A stretch of 64,000 bases of DNA from Porphyromonas uenonis 60-3 (GCF_000174775.1 NZ_ACLR01000059.1:1-64000); one strand, 5' to 3'. Numbered from the stretch's first letter, positions 34,451-44,337 are shown. Notes: a model not told the origin generated them from the letters alone. Made by a program: numbers and translations.

Positions 34451-37258
34451 ATGAAGAAGTCTATCGTTCGCCTACTCTTGCTCTGCCTGCTGCTCCCCAT
34501 ACTGTCGCAGATGCTCTATGGTCAGGGCGCTCGTCATGCCCTCACGGGTGTGGTGTGCGATGCGACTTCGGGTGAGCCGATAGCTTACGCTCTGGTGGCT
34601 CTCTCGGCTGAGGGGCACAAAGATGTCGTGACTTACACGGACGATGATGGGCGCTTTGCCTTTCAGTCGGTACTAGCAGGGCGATACCGTCTACAGGTGC
34701 GCTACGCAGGTCTGCGCAAGGAGCAGACGATCACATTGCAGCGAGACCAATACTTGCGTATCCCCTTTAAGCTGGAGCAGGTACTAGGCGAGGTGGTTGT
34801 GACGGCACAGGAGGGACGGCACCTGACCAGTTCCTCGACGATTGAGCGGGCGGCCATTGATCACCTGCAGCCAAGTAGCTTCTCCGACCTGACGGCACTA
34901 CTGCCTGGAGGTAAAAGTAGCATCCCTAATATGGGCGGGGTCAACAACCTCTTGCTCCGTGAGACAGGCACGATCAATGTGCAGGGCAATAAGACGAACA
35001 ACCAAGACTACGCCATCAGTTCGCTGGGGACCCTCTTTATGGTAGATGGGGCTCCGCTCAATACGGATGCGGATATGCAGTACACGGCTTCCTCCTCGGG
35101 CTCGCTCCTCGGTGCTGGCAAGGTCAATGTGAATCGTGGTGTGGATATGCGTACGCTGCAGACGGACAATATAGAGCGGGTTGAGTTCATCCGTGGTATC
35201 CCCTCCGTAGAGTATGGCAATATAACCTCTGGCGTAGTACTGGTGCATCGTAAGCGACAAGCTTCGCCAGTGCAGAGTCGCTTTAAGGTAGATGGCTACA
35301 GTAAGTTGGTCTCTGTGGAGAAAGGCTTTGCCCTCACACCCTCCCAGCATCATATCCTCAATGGGGATGTGAGCTATCTAGATGCCAAGCCTGACCCGCG
35401 TGTCCCCTTTGAGACTTATCGGCGCTTGACGGGTTCGCTACGTTACCACGGCACGAGTAGTGACCAGGCGCATAGATGGGAGGTGAGCGGAGACTATACG
35501 GGTAGCTTTGACAAGAACAAGATCGACCCCGATCTCTCCTATGGACGGACTGACGAGTACCTCTCAGACTACAATCGCATAGCTCTCACCTCGCGATATA
35601 GCTATACCCCGACAGAGCGTACGGGAGGCTTGCAGCGAGTGGAGCTGACCCTCTCAGCGGCTCAGCAGTTTGACTACCTACACCAACGCCGACTGGTGGC
35701 TCCAGACCGTATGACGATCACTCCTACCGGTGTCGAGGCGGGAGAGCATCCAGCTACATTGATCGGACGAGAGTACGTGGCGGACTATGTGAGTGATGGC
35801 AAGCCACTGACGCTTTTTGCCAAGGGGCAGACCCTATATAATATAGAGTGGGGAAAAGCTTCGCATAGGTTGAAGGGAGGCTTTAACTACGAACTATCCA
35901 AAAACTTCGGTCGCGGGCAGGTCTACGATCTCTCTTACCCTCTCTTTCCCAAAGCATGGGACACTCGTCCACGTCCTTACTACCAGATTCCAGCTCTGCA
36001 ACAGCTAGCACTCTATGCGGAGGACCTATACACGCAACCTCTCGGAGCGCATACGCTCCAGCTAGAGGCGGGCGTACGACTCTCTATGCTCCTAGGCCTC
36101 GCTCCGCAGTACACGCTGAGCTATAAGCCTTACCTGGATCCTCGTGTCAACCTGCGCTGGAGCTTGCCCGCCTGGGAGCTATGGTCACGAGACCTCAAGC
36201 TATCGCTTGATGCGGGCTGGGGACTGACGACACGTATGCCTACGCTCAACTATCTCTACCCTGACCCACGCTACGTAGACATAACTCAGCTGGCTTACTA
36301 CGACATCAACGCTCCCTATGAGCGTAGCCTATACTACGTCCGCACTTACATAGAGGACGCGACAAACTACAAGCTACGCGCCACGCGCAACCAGAAGCTG
36401 GATCTACGTCTCTCTGCCGAGTGGGGACGCAACAGGATCTCTGTGAGCTACTTCAATGAGCTGATGACTACGGGCTTTAGATACCGCTCCACGGCACAGG
36501 TATATGCCTATAATAAGTATGATGCCTCGGCGATCGACTATAGCAAGTTGACAGGACAGCCCGACATCAATACCATCCCCTACACTCCAGCAGCTCGTAT
36601 CGAGTCAACAAGTCGCCCAGAGAATGGTAGCATGATTCGCAAGGAGGGCGTGGAGCTACAGATCATGACGGAGCGTATCCCAGTAATCAATACGAGTCTG
36701 ATCCTAGGGGGGGCATGGTTTCGCTCTACCTACTCGAATAGTGTACCGCTCTACTACGCAGTCTCTGGAGTCTATGGCAATGTAATCCTCTCGGATCAGT
36801 ACCTAGGGCTCTACAACTGGCAGGATGGTTCGGAGAATCAGTCTCTCTCGACCAACCTACTCTTTGACACGCAGATTCCACAGTGGGGACTTATCCTGAC
36901 GACTGCCGTAGAGAGTACTTGGTTAGTCTCTCGTCGTCGCCTTCCCCAAGATGGTCGGCCGATAGCTTACCTAGATGTGCACGATGGTAAGCTACACCCC
37001 TACACGGACGAGTCGGAGCGAGATACCTATCTGCAGCATCTCTTCATACGCTACAGCGATACGCTCTTTAAGCCGAGTCGCATACCCCTAGCTCTTGGGG
37101 TTAATCTCAAGGTGTCTAAGCAGCTGGGCAAGCTCTTTACGCTATCTCTTTTTGCCAACAACGTCATAGACTACCTACCCGACTACAAGGTGGGTACCGC
37201 TACACTCAGACGTACTGCCACACCGTACTTTGGTATGGAGCTTCGCATTAAGATATAA
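34451..37258 (+). CDS. TonB-dependent outer-membrane receptor
   Basis: A 935-residue receptor. A signal peptide ends near LYGQG (residue about 25). A carboxypeptidase-regulatory-like domain follows (LTGVVCDATSGEPIAYALV...GRFAFQSVLAGRYRL). The plug domain has GGVNNLLLRE, YAISSLGTLFMVDG and RVEFIRGIPSVEYGNITSGVV. The remainder is a beta-barrel ending in TPYFGMELRIKI. The start MKKSIVRLLLLCLLL at 34451 is preferred because it opens a classical signal peptide. It is first of six collinear envelope genes. The ligand is unknown; metal or haem is plausible, not shown. Confidence 0.92.
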   Translation: MKKSIVRLLLLCLLLPILSQMLYGQGARHALTGVVCDATSGEPIAYALVALSAEGHKDVVTYTDDDGRFAFQSVLAGRYRLQVRYAGLRKEQTITLQRDQYLRIPFKLEQVLGEVVVTAQEGRHLTSSSTIERAAIDHLQPSSFSDLTALLPGGKSSIPNMGGVNNLLLRETGTINVQGNKTNNQDYAISSLGTLFMVDGAPLNTDADMQYTASSSGSLLGAGKVNVNRGVDMRTLQTDNIERVEFIRGIPSVEYGNITSGVVLVHRKRQASPVQSRFKVDGYSKLVSVEKGFALTPSQHHILNGDVSYLDAKPDPRVPFETYRRLTGSLRYHGTSSDQAHRWEVSGDYTGSFDKNKIDPDLSYGRTDEYLSDYNRIALTSRYSYTPTERTGGLQRVELTLSAAQQFDYLHQRRLVAPDRMTITPTGVEAGEHPATLIGREYVADYVSDGKPLTLFAKGQTLYNIEWGKASHRLKGGFNYELSKNFGRGQVYDLSYPLFPKAWDTRPRPYYQIPALQQLALYAEDLYTQPLGAHTLQLEAGVRLSMLLGLAPQYTLSYKPYLDPRVNLRWSLPAWELWSRDLKLSLDAGWGLTTRMPTLNYLYPDPRYVDITQLAYYDINAPYERSLYYVRTYIEDATNYKLRATRNQKLDLRLSAEWGRNRISVSYFNELMTTGFRYRSTAQVYAYNKYDASAIDYSKLTGQPDINTIPYTPAARIESTSRPENGSMIRKEGVELQIMTERIPVINTSLILGGAWFRSTYSNSVPLYYAVSGVYGNVILSDQYLGLYNWQDGSENQSLSTNLLFDTQIPQWGLILTTAVESTWLVSRRRLPQDGRPIAYLDVHDGKLHPYTDESERDTYLQHLFIRYSDTLFKPSRIPLALGVNLKVSKQLGKLFTLSLFANNVIDYLPDYKVGTATLRRTATPYFGMELRIKI

Positions 37259-37279
37259 TCAACTCAACAATAGATCTCT

Positions 37280-38590
37280 ATGAAACGATTACTCTACATA
37301 CTACTCTTACCCGCGCTCCTAGTCGCTGTGACCTCTTGTCGCCCAGACCCTGTCACGCCAGACAACCCCAAGGAGCAAAAGTCCATCACTTGTCTCTTCG
37401 AGCGCACACTGCCCGAGGATGTCACGGACTTGACAATACAAGAGGAGCTACTCACGCTACACAACATCACCACGGGTCAAGACGTGGAGCATAAGACGCT
37501 AGAAGAAGTCAAGCTCGCTCCTGGGCTGTACAACCTAAACTACACAGCAAACTGTCGCTATAAGCTCAAAGGGGTCTCAATGGAGGGACGACTGGTCGCA
37601 CAGATTGAGAATCTGGAGGTAACTGACCAAACGACCGATCCACTCAAGCTACGCCTAGAGCTACGCATCGTGCCTACGGTTCAGGACTTCGTCATCCAGG
37701 AGATCTTCTTTACGGGCACACAGACTACGGCAGGTAGGCCTTACGTTGGGACTTCGTATGTCATCCTATACAACGGAACAGACAAGGTCCTTTATGCTGA
37801 CGGGATCGCCTTTTGCGAGTCAGAGTTTAACCCCGCTATCAAGCAGGATTATAAGCCAGACCTGAGACAGACGGACTTTGTGCCACACGCCGTCTATGTA
37901 GTCCCAGGCAGTGGTAAGGAACATCCCGTGAAGCCTGGCGAGCGACTGATCCTCTGCGATATAGGTATTGATCATAAGGCAACCAATCCAAACGCTTTTG
38001 ACCTCTCTAAGGCTAACTTCGAGTGGTATGACGAGTCTAGTGTACCCACACACCAAGACTTTGACAGTCCCACGGTGCCGAATCTAGACAAGTGGTACTG
38101 CTACACGAGAACCTTCTTTATCCTCAATAACCGAGGGCTGGTTTCTTATGTGATCGCTCGTATGCCTGTCACTAAGGAGGCATGGCTCAAAGACTATGTC
38201 TACGACTATTCATACGTCTTCGTTGGTACGGGCAATGAGGCCAAGAGGTCTTCCTATCGCATCCCTCTAGACTGGGTTATCGATGGTGTGAACTGTAGCG
38301 TCGAGGCTATGCACAAGTGGACAATCCTGCCCGAGCGGATAGATGCGGGCTATACTCACTGTGGTAAGGTGGATCGCGATCCAAATCGCTTCTTCCACAG
38401 CGTACGCCGTAAGTACCTAGGCAAGGATGCTGAGGGGCGGATGATCCTGCAGGATACCAATAACTCGACCGAGGACTTCAACCCGATGGTCACGGCCTCA
38501 CTCATTGAGGAGCAAGGCTCTGCTATCGATGCTAAGGGTACGCCCTGCACGACTAAGACCTATGACGGTGTCGTGCCTATTGACAAGTAA
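37280..38590 (+). CDS. DUF4876-family lipoprotein, copy 1
   Basis: A 436-residue predicted lipoprotein with lipobox VAVTSCRP. A beta-rich N-terminal region is followed by a conserved core: DFVIQEIFFTGT, YVILYNGTDKVLYADGIAFCES and VVPGSGKEHPVKPGERLILCD. Also present are FDLSKANFEWYD, DFDSP..PNLDKWYCY, VDGVNCSVEA-like and TNNSTEDFNPMVT, then AIDAKGTPCTTKTYDGV. It matches what I recall of DUF4876, a Bacteroidetes surface protein family linked to TonB receptors. A paralogue follows at 38881. It lies 21 bp after the receptor stop. Confidence 0.85.
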   Translation: MKRLLYILLLPALLVAVTSCRPDPVTPDNPKEQKSITCLFERTLPEDVTDLTIQEELLTLHNITTGQDVEHKTLEEVKLAPGLYNLNYTANCRYKLKGVSMEGRLVAQIENLEVTDQTTDPLKLRLELRIVPTVQDFVIQEIFFTGTQTTAGRPYVGTSYVILYNGTDKVLYADGIAFCESEFNPAIKQDYKPDLRQTDFVPHAVYVVPGSGKEHPVKPGERLILCDIGIDHKATNPNAFDLSKANFEWYDESSVPTHQDFDSPTVPNLDKWYCYTRTFFILNNRGLVSYVIARMPVTKEAWLKDYVYDYSYVFVGTGNEAKRSSYRIPLDWVIDGVNCSVEAMHKWTILPERIDAGYTHCGKVDRDPNRFFHSVRRKYLGKDAEGRMILQDTNNSTEDFNPMVTASLIEEQGSAIDAKGTPCTTKTYDGVVPIDK

Positions 38591-38608
38591 AGTCTCTGCT
38601 ATTAGATT

Positions 38609-38853
38609 ATGGTGCATCATCCTTCTGTATGTCTTAGTAGATCTCTTGCGCTCTTACTCTGCCTCCTAGGTGTGCTCACCAGTTCGCTCTATGGACAGCC
38701 ATTAGATTTTGGAGCTAAGGGTTTTTGGGATAGTCAGGGCACTCTTCGTGCGCCTTGGCTTTGGGGTACAGCCTTCGCCATGGGTTCCAGACTACATCAG
38801 GAGGATTTGCTGCCACACCTTACTGTGGCATGGAGCTACACATCAAGATATAA
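38609..38853 (+). pseudogene. Composite gene remnant: barrel-protein start, barrel internal piece, TonB receptor tail
   Basis: Three joined pieces. (1) 38609-38698: signal-peptide region like the intact barrel gene at 40235 (ends LYGQ). (2) 38699-38814: LDFGAKGFWDSQGTLRAP and RLHQEDLLP, matching LEFGAKGFWDSQDTPRTP and RLHEEDLLP of the intact barrel at about 41348-41463. (3) 38812-38853, in a different frame: ATPYCGMELHIKI-stop, matching the end of the TonB receptor (ATPYFGMELRIKI-stop at 37220-37258). The open frame of pieces 1 and 2 continues through piece 3 out of phase and ends at 38884. It cannot encode a complete barrel. The next DUF4876 gene starts 27 bp after the receptor-type stop. 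Confidence 0.85.
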
Positions 38854-38880
38854 CCTTAGTCACACTCCAACTAGCTCTTT

Positions 38881-40197
38881 ATGAATCGGATCTTTCGACT
38901 ACTCCTCATCATATCTGCCGTGATAGCGGTCAGCTCATGCCGCCCTGAGCATGGCCGGGCTCCGCTACCTACGGTCTCGTGCGCCTTCACTACGCAGCTC
39001 CCCGATGGACTGACAGATCTCTCTGTACTGGGCGAGGAGGTGCACTTGACGAATAAAGCAACGGGAGTGGACACCCGCTACACCTCACTAGACAGCATTG
39101 CTGTCACCGTCGGGCTGTACGATATATCCTATACTGTGGAGTGTACCTTCACGCTCCACGGGATACAGATGCGAGGACGGCTCGTCTCTCGACTCGCTGA
39201 TGTGAGCATTACGGAGCAAGAGGGCGATAGAGCTGTGCAGCTTCTCTTGCCTCTTAGGGTCGTGCCACAGGTAGATGACTTCGTGATACAGGAGATCTTC
39301 TTTACAGGGACACTGACTCCCGCAGGCAAGCAGTATCATGGCGACAACTATGTCGTGCTTTACAACGGAACAGACCATGTACTGTATGCTGATGGAATAG
39401 CCTTTTGTGAGAGTCGCTTTGTCTCTACGAGAAAGTATGACTACAAGCCCGATATCCGCCATGAAGCTATGGCAGTGCAGGCGGTCTATGTAGTACCTGG
39501 CAATGGTAAAGATGTCGCTGTGCCTCCTGGCGGAAGGCTCATACTCTGTGATACAGGGATAGACCATAAGACGAACAACCCAAACTCTTTCGATCTCTCC
39601 AAGGCAAACTTTGAGTGGTATGATGTCTCTACCGTGCCTGCCCATCAAGACTTTGACAGTCCTTTGGTACCTAACCTAGACAAGTGGTTTTGCTATACGA
39701 AGTCCTTCTTTGTCCTTCACAATAGAGGCTTCAGATCGTATGTTATAGCACGTGTGCCTATTGATATTGATAAGGAGAGCTACCTGAAGGACTATGTCTA
39801 CAAGTTCACTTGGGTCTTGACACATGCTGGGGTCAGCTACGATATGTCTGGCTCTTGCTATAAGATCCCCAACGACTGGATCCTCGATGGTGTCAACTGT
39901 AGTGTCGAGGCAAATATCCAGTGGACGATACTACCTGAGACGATAGACGCTGGCTATACAAACTGTGGCAAGGCTGATCATCAGAAGGATCGGTACTTTC
40001 ACTCTGTACGTCGCAAATTCCTCGGATTAGATGCGCTAGGTAATCCAATCCTGCAGGATACAAACAACTCAACTGAAGACTTTAACCCGATGGTCACGCC
40101 AGCTCTCGTAGAGGAGCAAGGCTCAGCTATTGACGCCAAGGGCACACCCTGCACGACCAAGACCTATGATGGTGTGACACCTATGGTCGCTAAGTAA
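38881..40197 (+). CDS. DUF4876-family lipoprotein, copy 2
   Basis: A 438-residue paralogue of the gene at 37280, judged by eye at well over half identical in the core: YVVLYNGTDHVLYADGIAFCES, FDLSKANFEWYD, DFDSPLVPNLDKWFCY, LDGVNCSVEA and TNNSTEDFNPMVT. It ends with the same AIDAKGTPCTTKTYDGV motif. Lipobox-like VIAVSSCRP at residue about 20. It overlaps the last codon of the remnant's open frame. The receptor-type stop 27 bp upstream shows it once followed a second TonB receptor. Confidence 0.85.
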   Translation: MNRIFRLLLIISAVIAVSSCRPEHGRAPLPTVSCAFTTQLPDGLTDLSVLGEEVHLTNKATGVDTRYTSLDSIAVTVGLYDISYTVECTFTLHGIQMRGRLVSRLADVSITEQEGDRAVQLLLPLRVVPQVDDFVIQEIFFTGTLTPAGKQYHGDNYVVLYNGTDHVLYADGIAFCESRFVSTRKYDYKPDIRHEAMAVQAVYVVPGNGKDVAVPPGGRLILCDTGIDHKTNNPNSFDLSKANFEWYDVSTVPAHQDFDSPLVPNLDKWFCYTKSFFVLHNRGFRSYVIARVPIDIDKESYLKDYVYKFTWVLTHAGVSYDMSGSCYKIPNDWILDGVNCSVEANIQWTILPETIDAGYTNCGKADHQKDRYFHSVRRKFLGLDALGNPILQDTNNSTEDFNPMVTPALVEEQGSAIDAKGTPCTTKTYDGVTPMVAK

Positions 40198-40234
40198 ACA
40201 TTCCGAGGACTCTATGCTACTAACAACTAGACCT

Positions 40235-41815
40235 ATGGTCATACACTTCAGTCCTCTGGCTCTAGCCTGGACACTGTTGAGTCTCTTCATCGGCAACCTA
40301 TATGGGCAGCAGGTCGAGACTCAGGCTATCCCTGCAGATTCTGCAGATACATCCACTACGCTTCGCACGCTACTGGAGCAAAGACGACCAGGTTATGACT
40401 GTTCGGTATCACCAGCGGTGTCGCCACTCTACTTCTTCTCAGAGCGTGGTAGTCGTACAGACATTTCGCTGGGCGGAGCTGTGCGTCGAGATGGGGGCGA
40501 GACGATGGTCCCACAACTAGGCAAGCAGGACATAGATGGATCGGTGCATATCGAGAGCGCTTTGCGTCAGCGCAACAACTTCGCTTGGGGTGCTGCCTCC
40601 TACACTTATCGTGCTACGGAGGGGATACGTTTCAACGAGACAACCGACTACCAGCTCCTCGCTCCTTACGTTATGGGAGACACGGCATACACGGCTCGTC
40701 TGCATCAAGATCTTTACACCTTTGGGGCGGGTACAGTACATCGCCTCGGCAATTGGCTTCTCTCTTTGAAAGCGGACTACCGTGCCACCTTTGCCTACCG
40801 CACGCAAGACCCTCGTCCTCGCAATCTGGCGACGCTCCTAGAGGGGCAGCTAGGCGTCGGCTATCAGTTTGCCGACTATGCGCTCGCCCTAGCAGGTACG
40901 CTAGGTCGCTACAAGCAAAACAATCAGGTAGACTTCCTGAGTGAGGTCGGGGTGGCTAGTGAATATCATTTTACTGGTGTCGGGGGAGACTACTATCGCT
41001 TTAGAGGCAATAACACGTCCCTCTTTTATCAAGGGATATCGTATGGACTCTCGCTCGGCGTAACCCCTACGGGTCAAGCGCGTCAAGGCTTCTATGCTCT
41101 GGCAGCGTGGCATCTGCTGACGACCGACCGAATCATACGCGAGCTCAACAACCTGCCCCTCTCGACACTTCATCTGCACACGCTAGATCTGCAGGCGGGA
41201 TACACCGCCCGCTCAGCACGACTGGGACGTTGGGGCGTTGCGCTTTACACCCAAGGCGACATACGTAGAGGGACCGTCCACCTCTTCGGAGATCCTAAGG
41301 GGAATCTTTACCCACGCATAGCCACCGAGCGGTCATACTATGGGCAGACCTTAGAGTTTGGAGCTAAAGGCTTTTGGGATAGTCAGGACACTCCTCGCAC
41401 GCCTTGGTCGTGGGGCATATCCACCTCGCTCGGCTATCGACTACATGAGGAGGATCTGCTGCCCCAAGCAGAGCGACTCTTCTACCATCTAGGCGGGACA
41501 TTGGCTCCTTATGTTAGCTTTCATCGCGGGCAGTACTTTGTCTCTCTGACCCCTACCTATAGTATCTGGGCACAGACGGGACACCCTTCGCTACAGTTAG
41601 CATCTCAGCATCAGCCTATACCTACTTATGCTGAGACACTGGAGCGAGCCTTCCAGATAGTTAGTTCCACGCAGATGACCTACGGGCTCTCTATGACTCA
41701 CGGCTATCAGCTTAGCAGTCGCTATGCGCTGTGGCTCTCACTAGACTACCTCCATACGCAGACCAAGCTGTGTGGTAGCGACTACGGAGCTATACGTTGT
41801 GGCATCTCATTCTAA
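40235..41815 (+). CDS. Outer-membrane beta-barrel protein (DUF6850-like)
   Basis: A 526-residue beta-rich protein with signal peptide VIHFSPLALAWTLLSLFIG ending at LYGQQ. Alternating aromatic strands fill the rest, e.g. NFAWGAASYTYRAT, YALALAGTLGRY and FYHLGGTLAPYVSF, consistent with an outer-membrane barrel. I recall DUF6850 barrels beside DUF4876 genes; the name is from memory. The ATG at 40235 is supported by the paralogous remnant, which starts at the equivalent MVHH. An upstream ATG at 40214 is the alternative. It contains TATGGGCAG at 40301 and again in frame at 41339. Confidence 0.75.
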   Translation: MVIHFSPLALAWTLLSLFIGNLYGQQVETQAIPADSADTSTTLRTLLEQRRPGYDCSVSPAVSPLYFFSERGSRTDISLGGAVRRDGGETMVPQLGKQDIDGSVHIESALRQRNNFAWGAASYTYRATEGIRFNETTDYQLLAPYVMGDTAYTARLHQDLYTFGAGTVHRLGNWLLSLKADYRATFAYRTQDPRPRNLATLLEGQLGVGYQFADYALALAGTLGRYKQNNQVDFLSEVGVASEYHFTGVGGDYYRFRGNNTSLFYQGISYGLSLGVTPTGQARQGFYALAAWHLLTTDRIIRELNNLPLSTLHLHTLDLQAGYTARSARLGRWGVALYTQGDIRRGTVHLFGDPKGNLYPRIATERSYYGQTLEFGAKGFWDSQDTPRTPWSWGISTSLGYRLHEEDLLPQAERLFYHLGGTLAPYVSFHRGQYFVSLTPTYSIWAQTGHPSLQLASQHQPIPTYAETLERAFQIVSSTQMTYGLSMTHGYQLSSRYALWLSLDYLHTQTKLCGSDYGAIRCGISF

Positions 41816-41855
41816 TTGTAAAACCAAATAACCAAACAAACTAAATATCATCAGT

Positions 41856-44297
41856 ATGCGAAAACAACTACCAGTATTACTTATGCTCCTCACGCTCTTC
41901 TGTACGGCGAGTGTGACGATAGCACAGACTCCAACTGAGGGAGTAGCAAAGAATTTCCTCTGGTACCGTCTTGTCGCCAATAGTGTAGAGCGTATCCAAG
42001 TACCTCAGCAAGTGGTCGCCTCAATGGACGGCAATCTCTTTGCGAGCAATATGTTCTACAGTAAGGAGCGCGCTGACTCTAGCTCAGTCTTCAACTATGA
42101 TGCACCCAACGTTGCAGACAAGGCGGTCTCCTTCGGTGATGATGGAGAGGCTGCCAATGGCAATGTCGCTATCTCCATCTACAAGATGACTCCAGAGGGC
42201 AAGCTTCTCTGGCACATCTACAACAGCCGAGGAGATGTTCACTCCAATGTCCACTGTATCACAGCAACTCCAGACGGGGGCTTTGTGACCATCTTGATGG
42301 TTCGCGATGCTAAGTCCAAGTCAAAGACCGATGTCGACATCTTGCGTCTTGTTCAGGCTGACGGCAAGCCCTACAACATAGAGATGAAGTCTCGATTTGT
42401 CGGAGCGAATGAAGATGCCTCTGCAGGGGCTACGCACCGCAAGGTCATGCCTATCCTTGTCAAGGTTAGTGCTACGGGACAGATTGAGTATCACAAGGCT
42501 TTTGAAGTAGATCATAAACCAATGCCTGATGCGACTTACTATAGTTATGGGACCCCTACGGGTTGTGACTTCAAGGGTACGACTATAGACCCCGAGGGCA
42601 ATGTCTATGTCTGTGGCTTCGTCCGCACGGCCATAACCATCGGCGAGACTACTATCAAGGCAAAGAACAATGTCGGATGGAATGGAGATTCACAAAAAGA
42701 TATGGGAGACTTCTTCATCCTCAAGTTTGACAACAAGGGCAATCTCGTCAAGACGCTTACCGAGCAGGGAGCCCCCATCGGACGCTCTATGCTCTGTGTC
42801 ATCAAGTATCAAGATGGTAAGCTCTATGCTACGGGTCGCTTTACAGGAACTAAGGAAAAGACCCCCATCACCATCGATGGCAAGCAACTCATCCCCAGCG
42901 ATAAGGAGAGCCTTGTCACCCTATGCCTAGACACAGATCTAAAGGTCTCGTGGATCTCTCAGATTGACGTCAAGGCTGTACCCGATCACGGCTGGACGAA
43001 GGTCTTTGTCGATGGTGTGGCTGTCGGCAAGGACAAGGTCTACATAGCAGGACGCTGTGCTGGAGCTCTCGTTGATGCCGAGGGGAATGTAATCCTCGAG
43101 CAGAAGCTCAAGCAGCACAGAGGCTATGCTCTAGCGCTAGACAAAGCTACGGGAAAGCCCAATGCGAAGTGGCATACGCTACTTCCAGAGAAGGGAATCT
43201 CCAACTGTACGGCTATCTCCACGCAAGGAGATCGTGTCATCCTGCATGCCTACGCTCTATTCGGACAGACTTATTACCGAGTGCTGGACCTCAACTTCTC
43301 TGAGGGCTCTATACAAGACTATCCTACGGTAAGCAAGGCTTCTGTCTCATTCGGTGGCGATGTAGTCGCCAATAGCTATGTAGCTACATCACGTTGCCGC
43401 AATAGTGCTAAGCTCCTTACGACCGAGGGCTATAAGGAGATGACATACAAGGGCTGGTTTAGCCTCTTTGTTGCTCACAAGCTCCCCTTCCCCTCAGTCT
43501 CGGCTAGTTGCAAGGCGCTTCACCTATCAGAGGGCAAGGGCACCCTACAGGTCCTAGCGTCTGACCTTAAAGATCCGATCCAGGTGACATGCTCTGGCGA
43601 AGGCTTTACGGCACAACTCAAGGAGCTACCCGCTACGGGTGGAGCTCTCGAGATACAGTTCAAAACGGCAGTCACCAAGACGCCCGAAGAGCGTATCGGC
43701 AAGCTAACCCTCACCTCTGGCGGTGCCAGCTACGAGGTCTACCTCTACGCAATGACTGAGACAGAGCAGTACATCAAGGCATCTCAGAGCGAGATCAACT
43801 TCTCGATGATACCTGTCGGTGAGCATAAGTCTGTCGATCTGACCGTCACTCAGAAGAACCTCATGAGCGCTATCACCTGTACGATCGAGGGTGAGGGTGC
43901 TAAGTACTACTCTGTGGACAAGAGCGAGATCGCCATCTCCAATGAGCCTGCCACCCTCAAGGTAACCTACACGCCTGACAAGACCATCGCAGCTAATGCC
44001 AAGGCGACAGCTCAGCTCGTCCTAACCTCTGGCGATGTCAAGACGATTGTCACACTATCTGGTCAGACCAATACAGCTGTTGAGGAGATTGTAGCAACCA
44101 AGCTCTCTATTGCTACCGTTGCTGGTACGCTCTACGTACATAGTGATGTGGCTCGTCCAGTAGCTATCTACACATCAGCTGGTGAGATGGTCGCACAGCA
44201 ACTACTCTCTGGAGATATGGAGATCGCACTACCTGCCGGTGTCTACTTCATCCAGACGGCTCGTGAGACCTATCGTGTCTACATCCCCGCCATCTAA
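41856..44297 (+). CDS. Secreted protein with type IX secretion C-terminal signal
   Basis: An 813-residue exported protein. The signal peptide ends at TIAQT (residue about 24). A beta-propeller-like region follows (repeated phrases such as TPDGGFVTILM, DPEGNVYVCGF and YQDGKLYATGRF). Two Ig-like/BACON-like domains lie at about residues 545-740 (SCKALHLSEGKGTL and ASQSEINFSMIPVGEHK). The C-terminal ~75 residues look like a type A CTD: GTLYVHSDVARPVAIYTS, LPAGVYFIQTA and a final YRVYIPAI. Such CTDs direct export and surface attachment by PorU-type sortase. It lies 40 bp after the barrel gene; a terminator follows. Confidence 0.88.
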   Translation: MRKQLPVLLMLLTLFCTASVTIAQTPTEGVAKNFLWYRLVANSVERIQVPQQVVASMDGNLFASNMFYSKERADSSSVFNYDAPNVADKAVSFGDDGEAANGNVAISIYKMTPEGKLLWHIYNSRGDVHSNVHCITATPDGGFVTILMVRDAKSKSKTDVDILRLVQADGKPYNIEMKSRFVGANEDASAGATHRKVMPILVKVSATGQIEYHKAFEVDHKPMPDATYYSYGTPTGCDFKGTTIDPEGNVYVCGFVRTAITIGETTIKAKNNVGWNGDSQKDMGDFFILKFDNKGNLVKTLTEQGAPIGRSMLCVIKYQDGKLYATGRFTGTKEKTPITIDGKQLIPSDKESLVTLCLDTDLKVSWISQIDVKAVPDHGWTKVFVDGVAVGKDKVYIAGRCAGALVDAEGNVILEQKLKQHRGYALALDKATGKPNAKWHTLLPEKGISNCTAISTQGDRVILHAYALFGQTYYRVLDLNFSEGSIQDYPTVSKASVSFGGDVVANSYVATSRCRNSAKLLTTEGYKEMTYKGWFSLFVAHKLPFPSVSASCKALHLSEGKGTLQVLASDLKDPIQVTCSGEGFTAQLKELPATGGALEIQFKTAVTKTPEERIGKLTLTSGGASYEVYLYAMTETEQYIKASQSEINFSMIPVGEHKSVDLTVTQKNLMSAITCTIEGEGAKYYSVDKSEIAISNEPATLKVTYTPDKTIAANAKATAQLVLTSGDVKTIVTLSGQTNTAVEEIVATKLSIATVAGTLYVHSDVARPVAIYTSAGEMVAQQLLSGDMEIALPAGVYFIQTARETYRVYIPAI

Positions 44298-44305
44298 TCT
44301 GTTTC

Positions 44306-44337
44306 GTCCCTCTTCTCCCTATGTGGAGGAGAGGGAC
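44306..44337 (+). terminator. Terminator after T9SS cargo gene
   Basis: Stem GTCCCTCTTCTCC / GGAGGAGAGGGAC with one G-U pair and a 6-nt loop, followed by TATCCTCTTTT, 9 bp after the stop codon. It separates the receptor operon from the PepSY/ABC operon. Confidence 0.8.

Noticed and set aside
38609-38884. A genuine 91-residue secreted protein
   Set aside because: Its parts match two separate regions of the intact barrel gene, then run out of frame through a TonB receptor tail. It is a deletion product, not a designed small gene.
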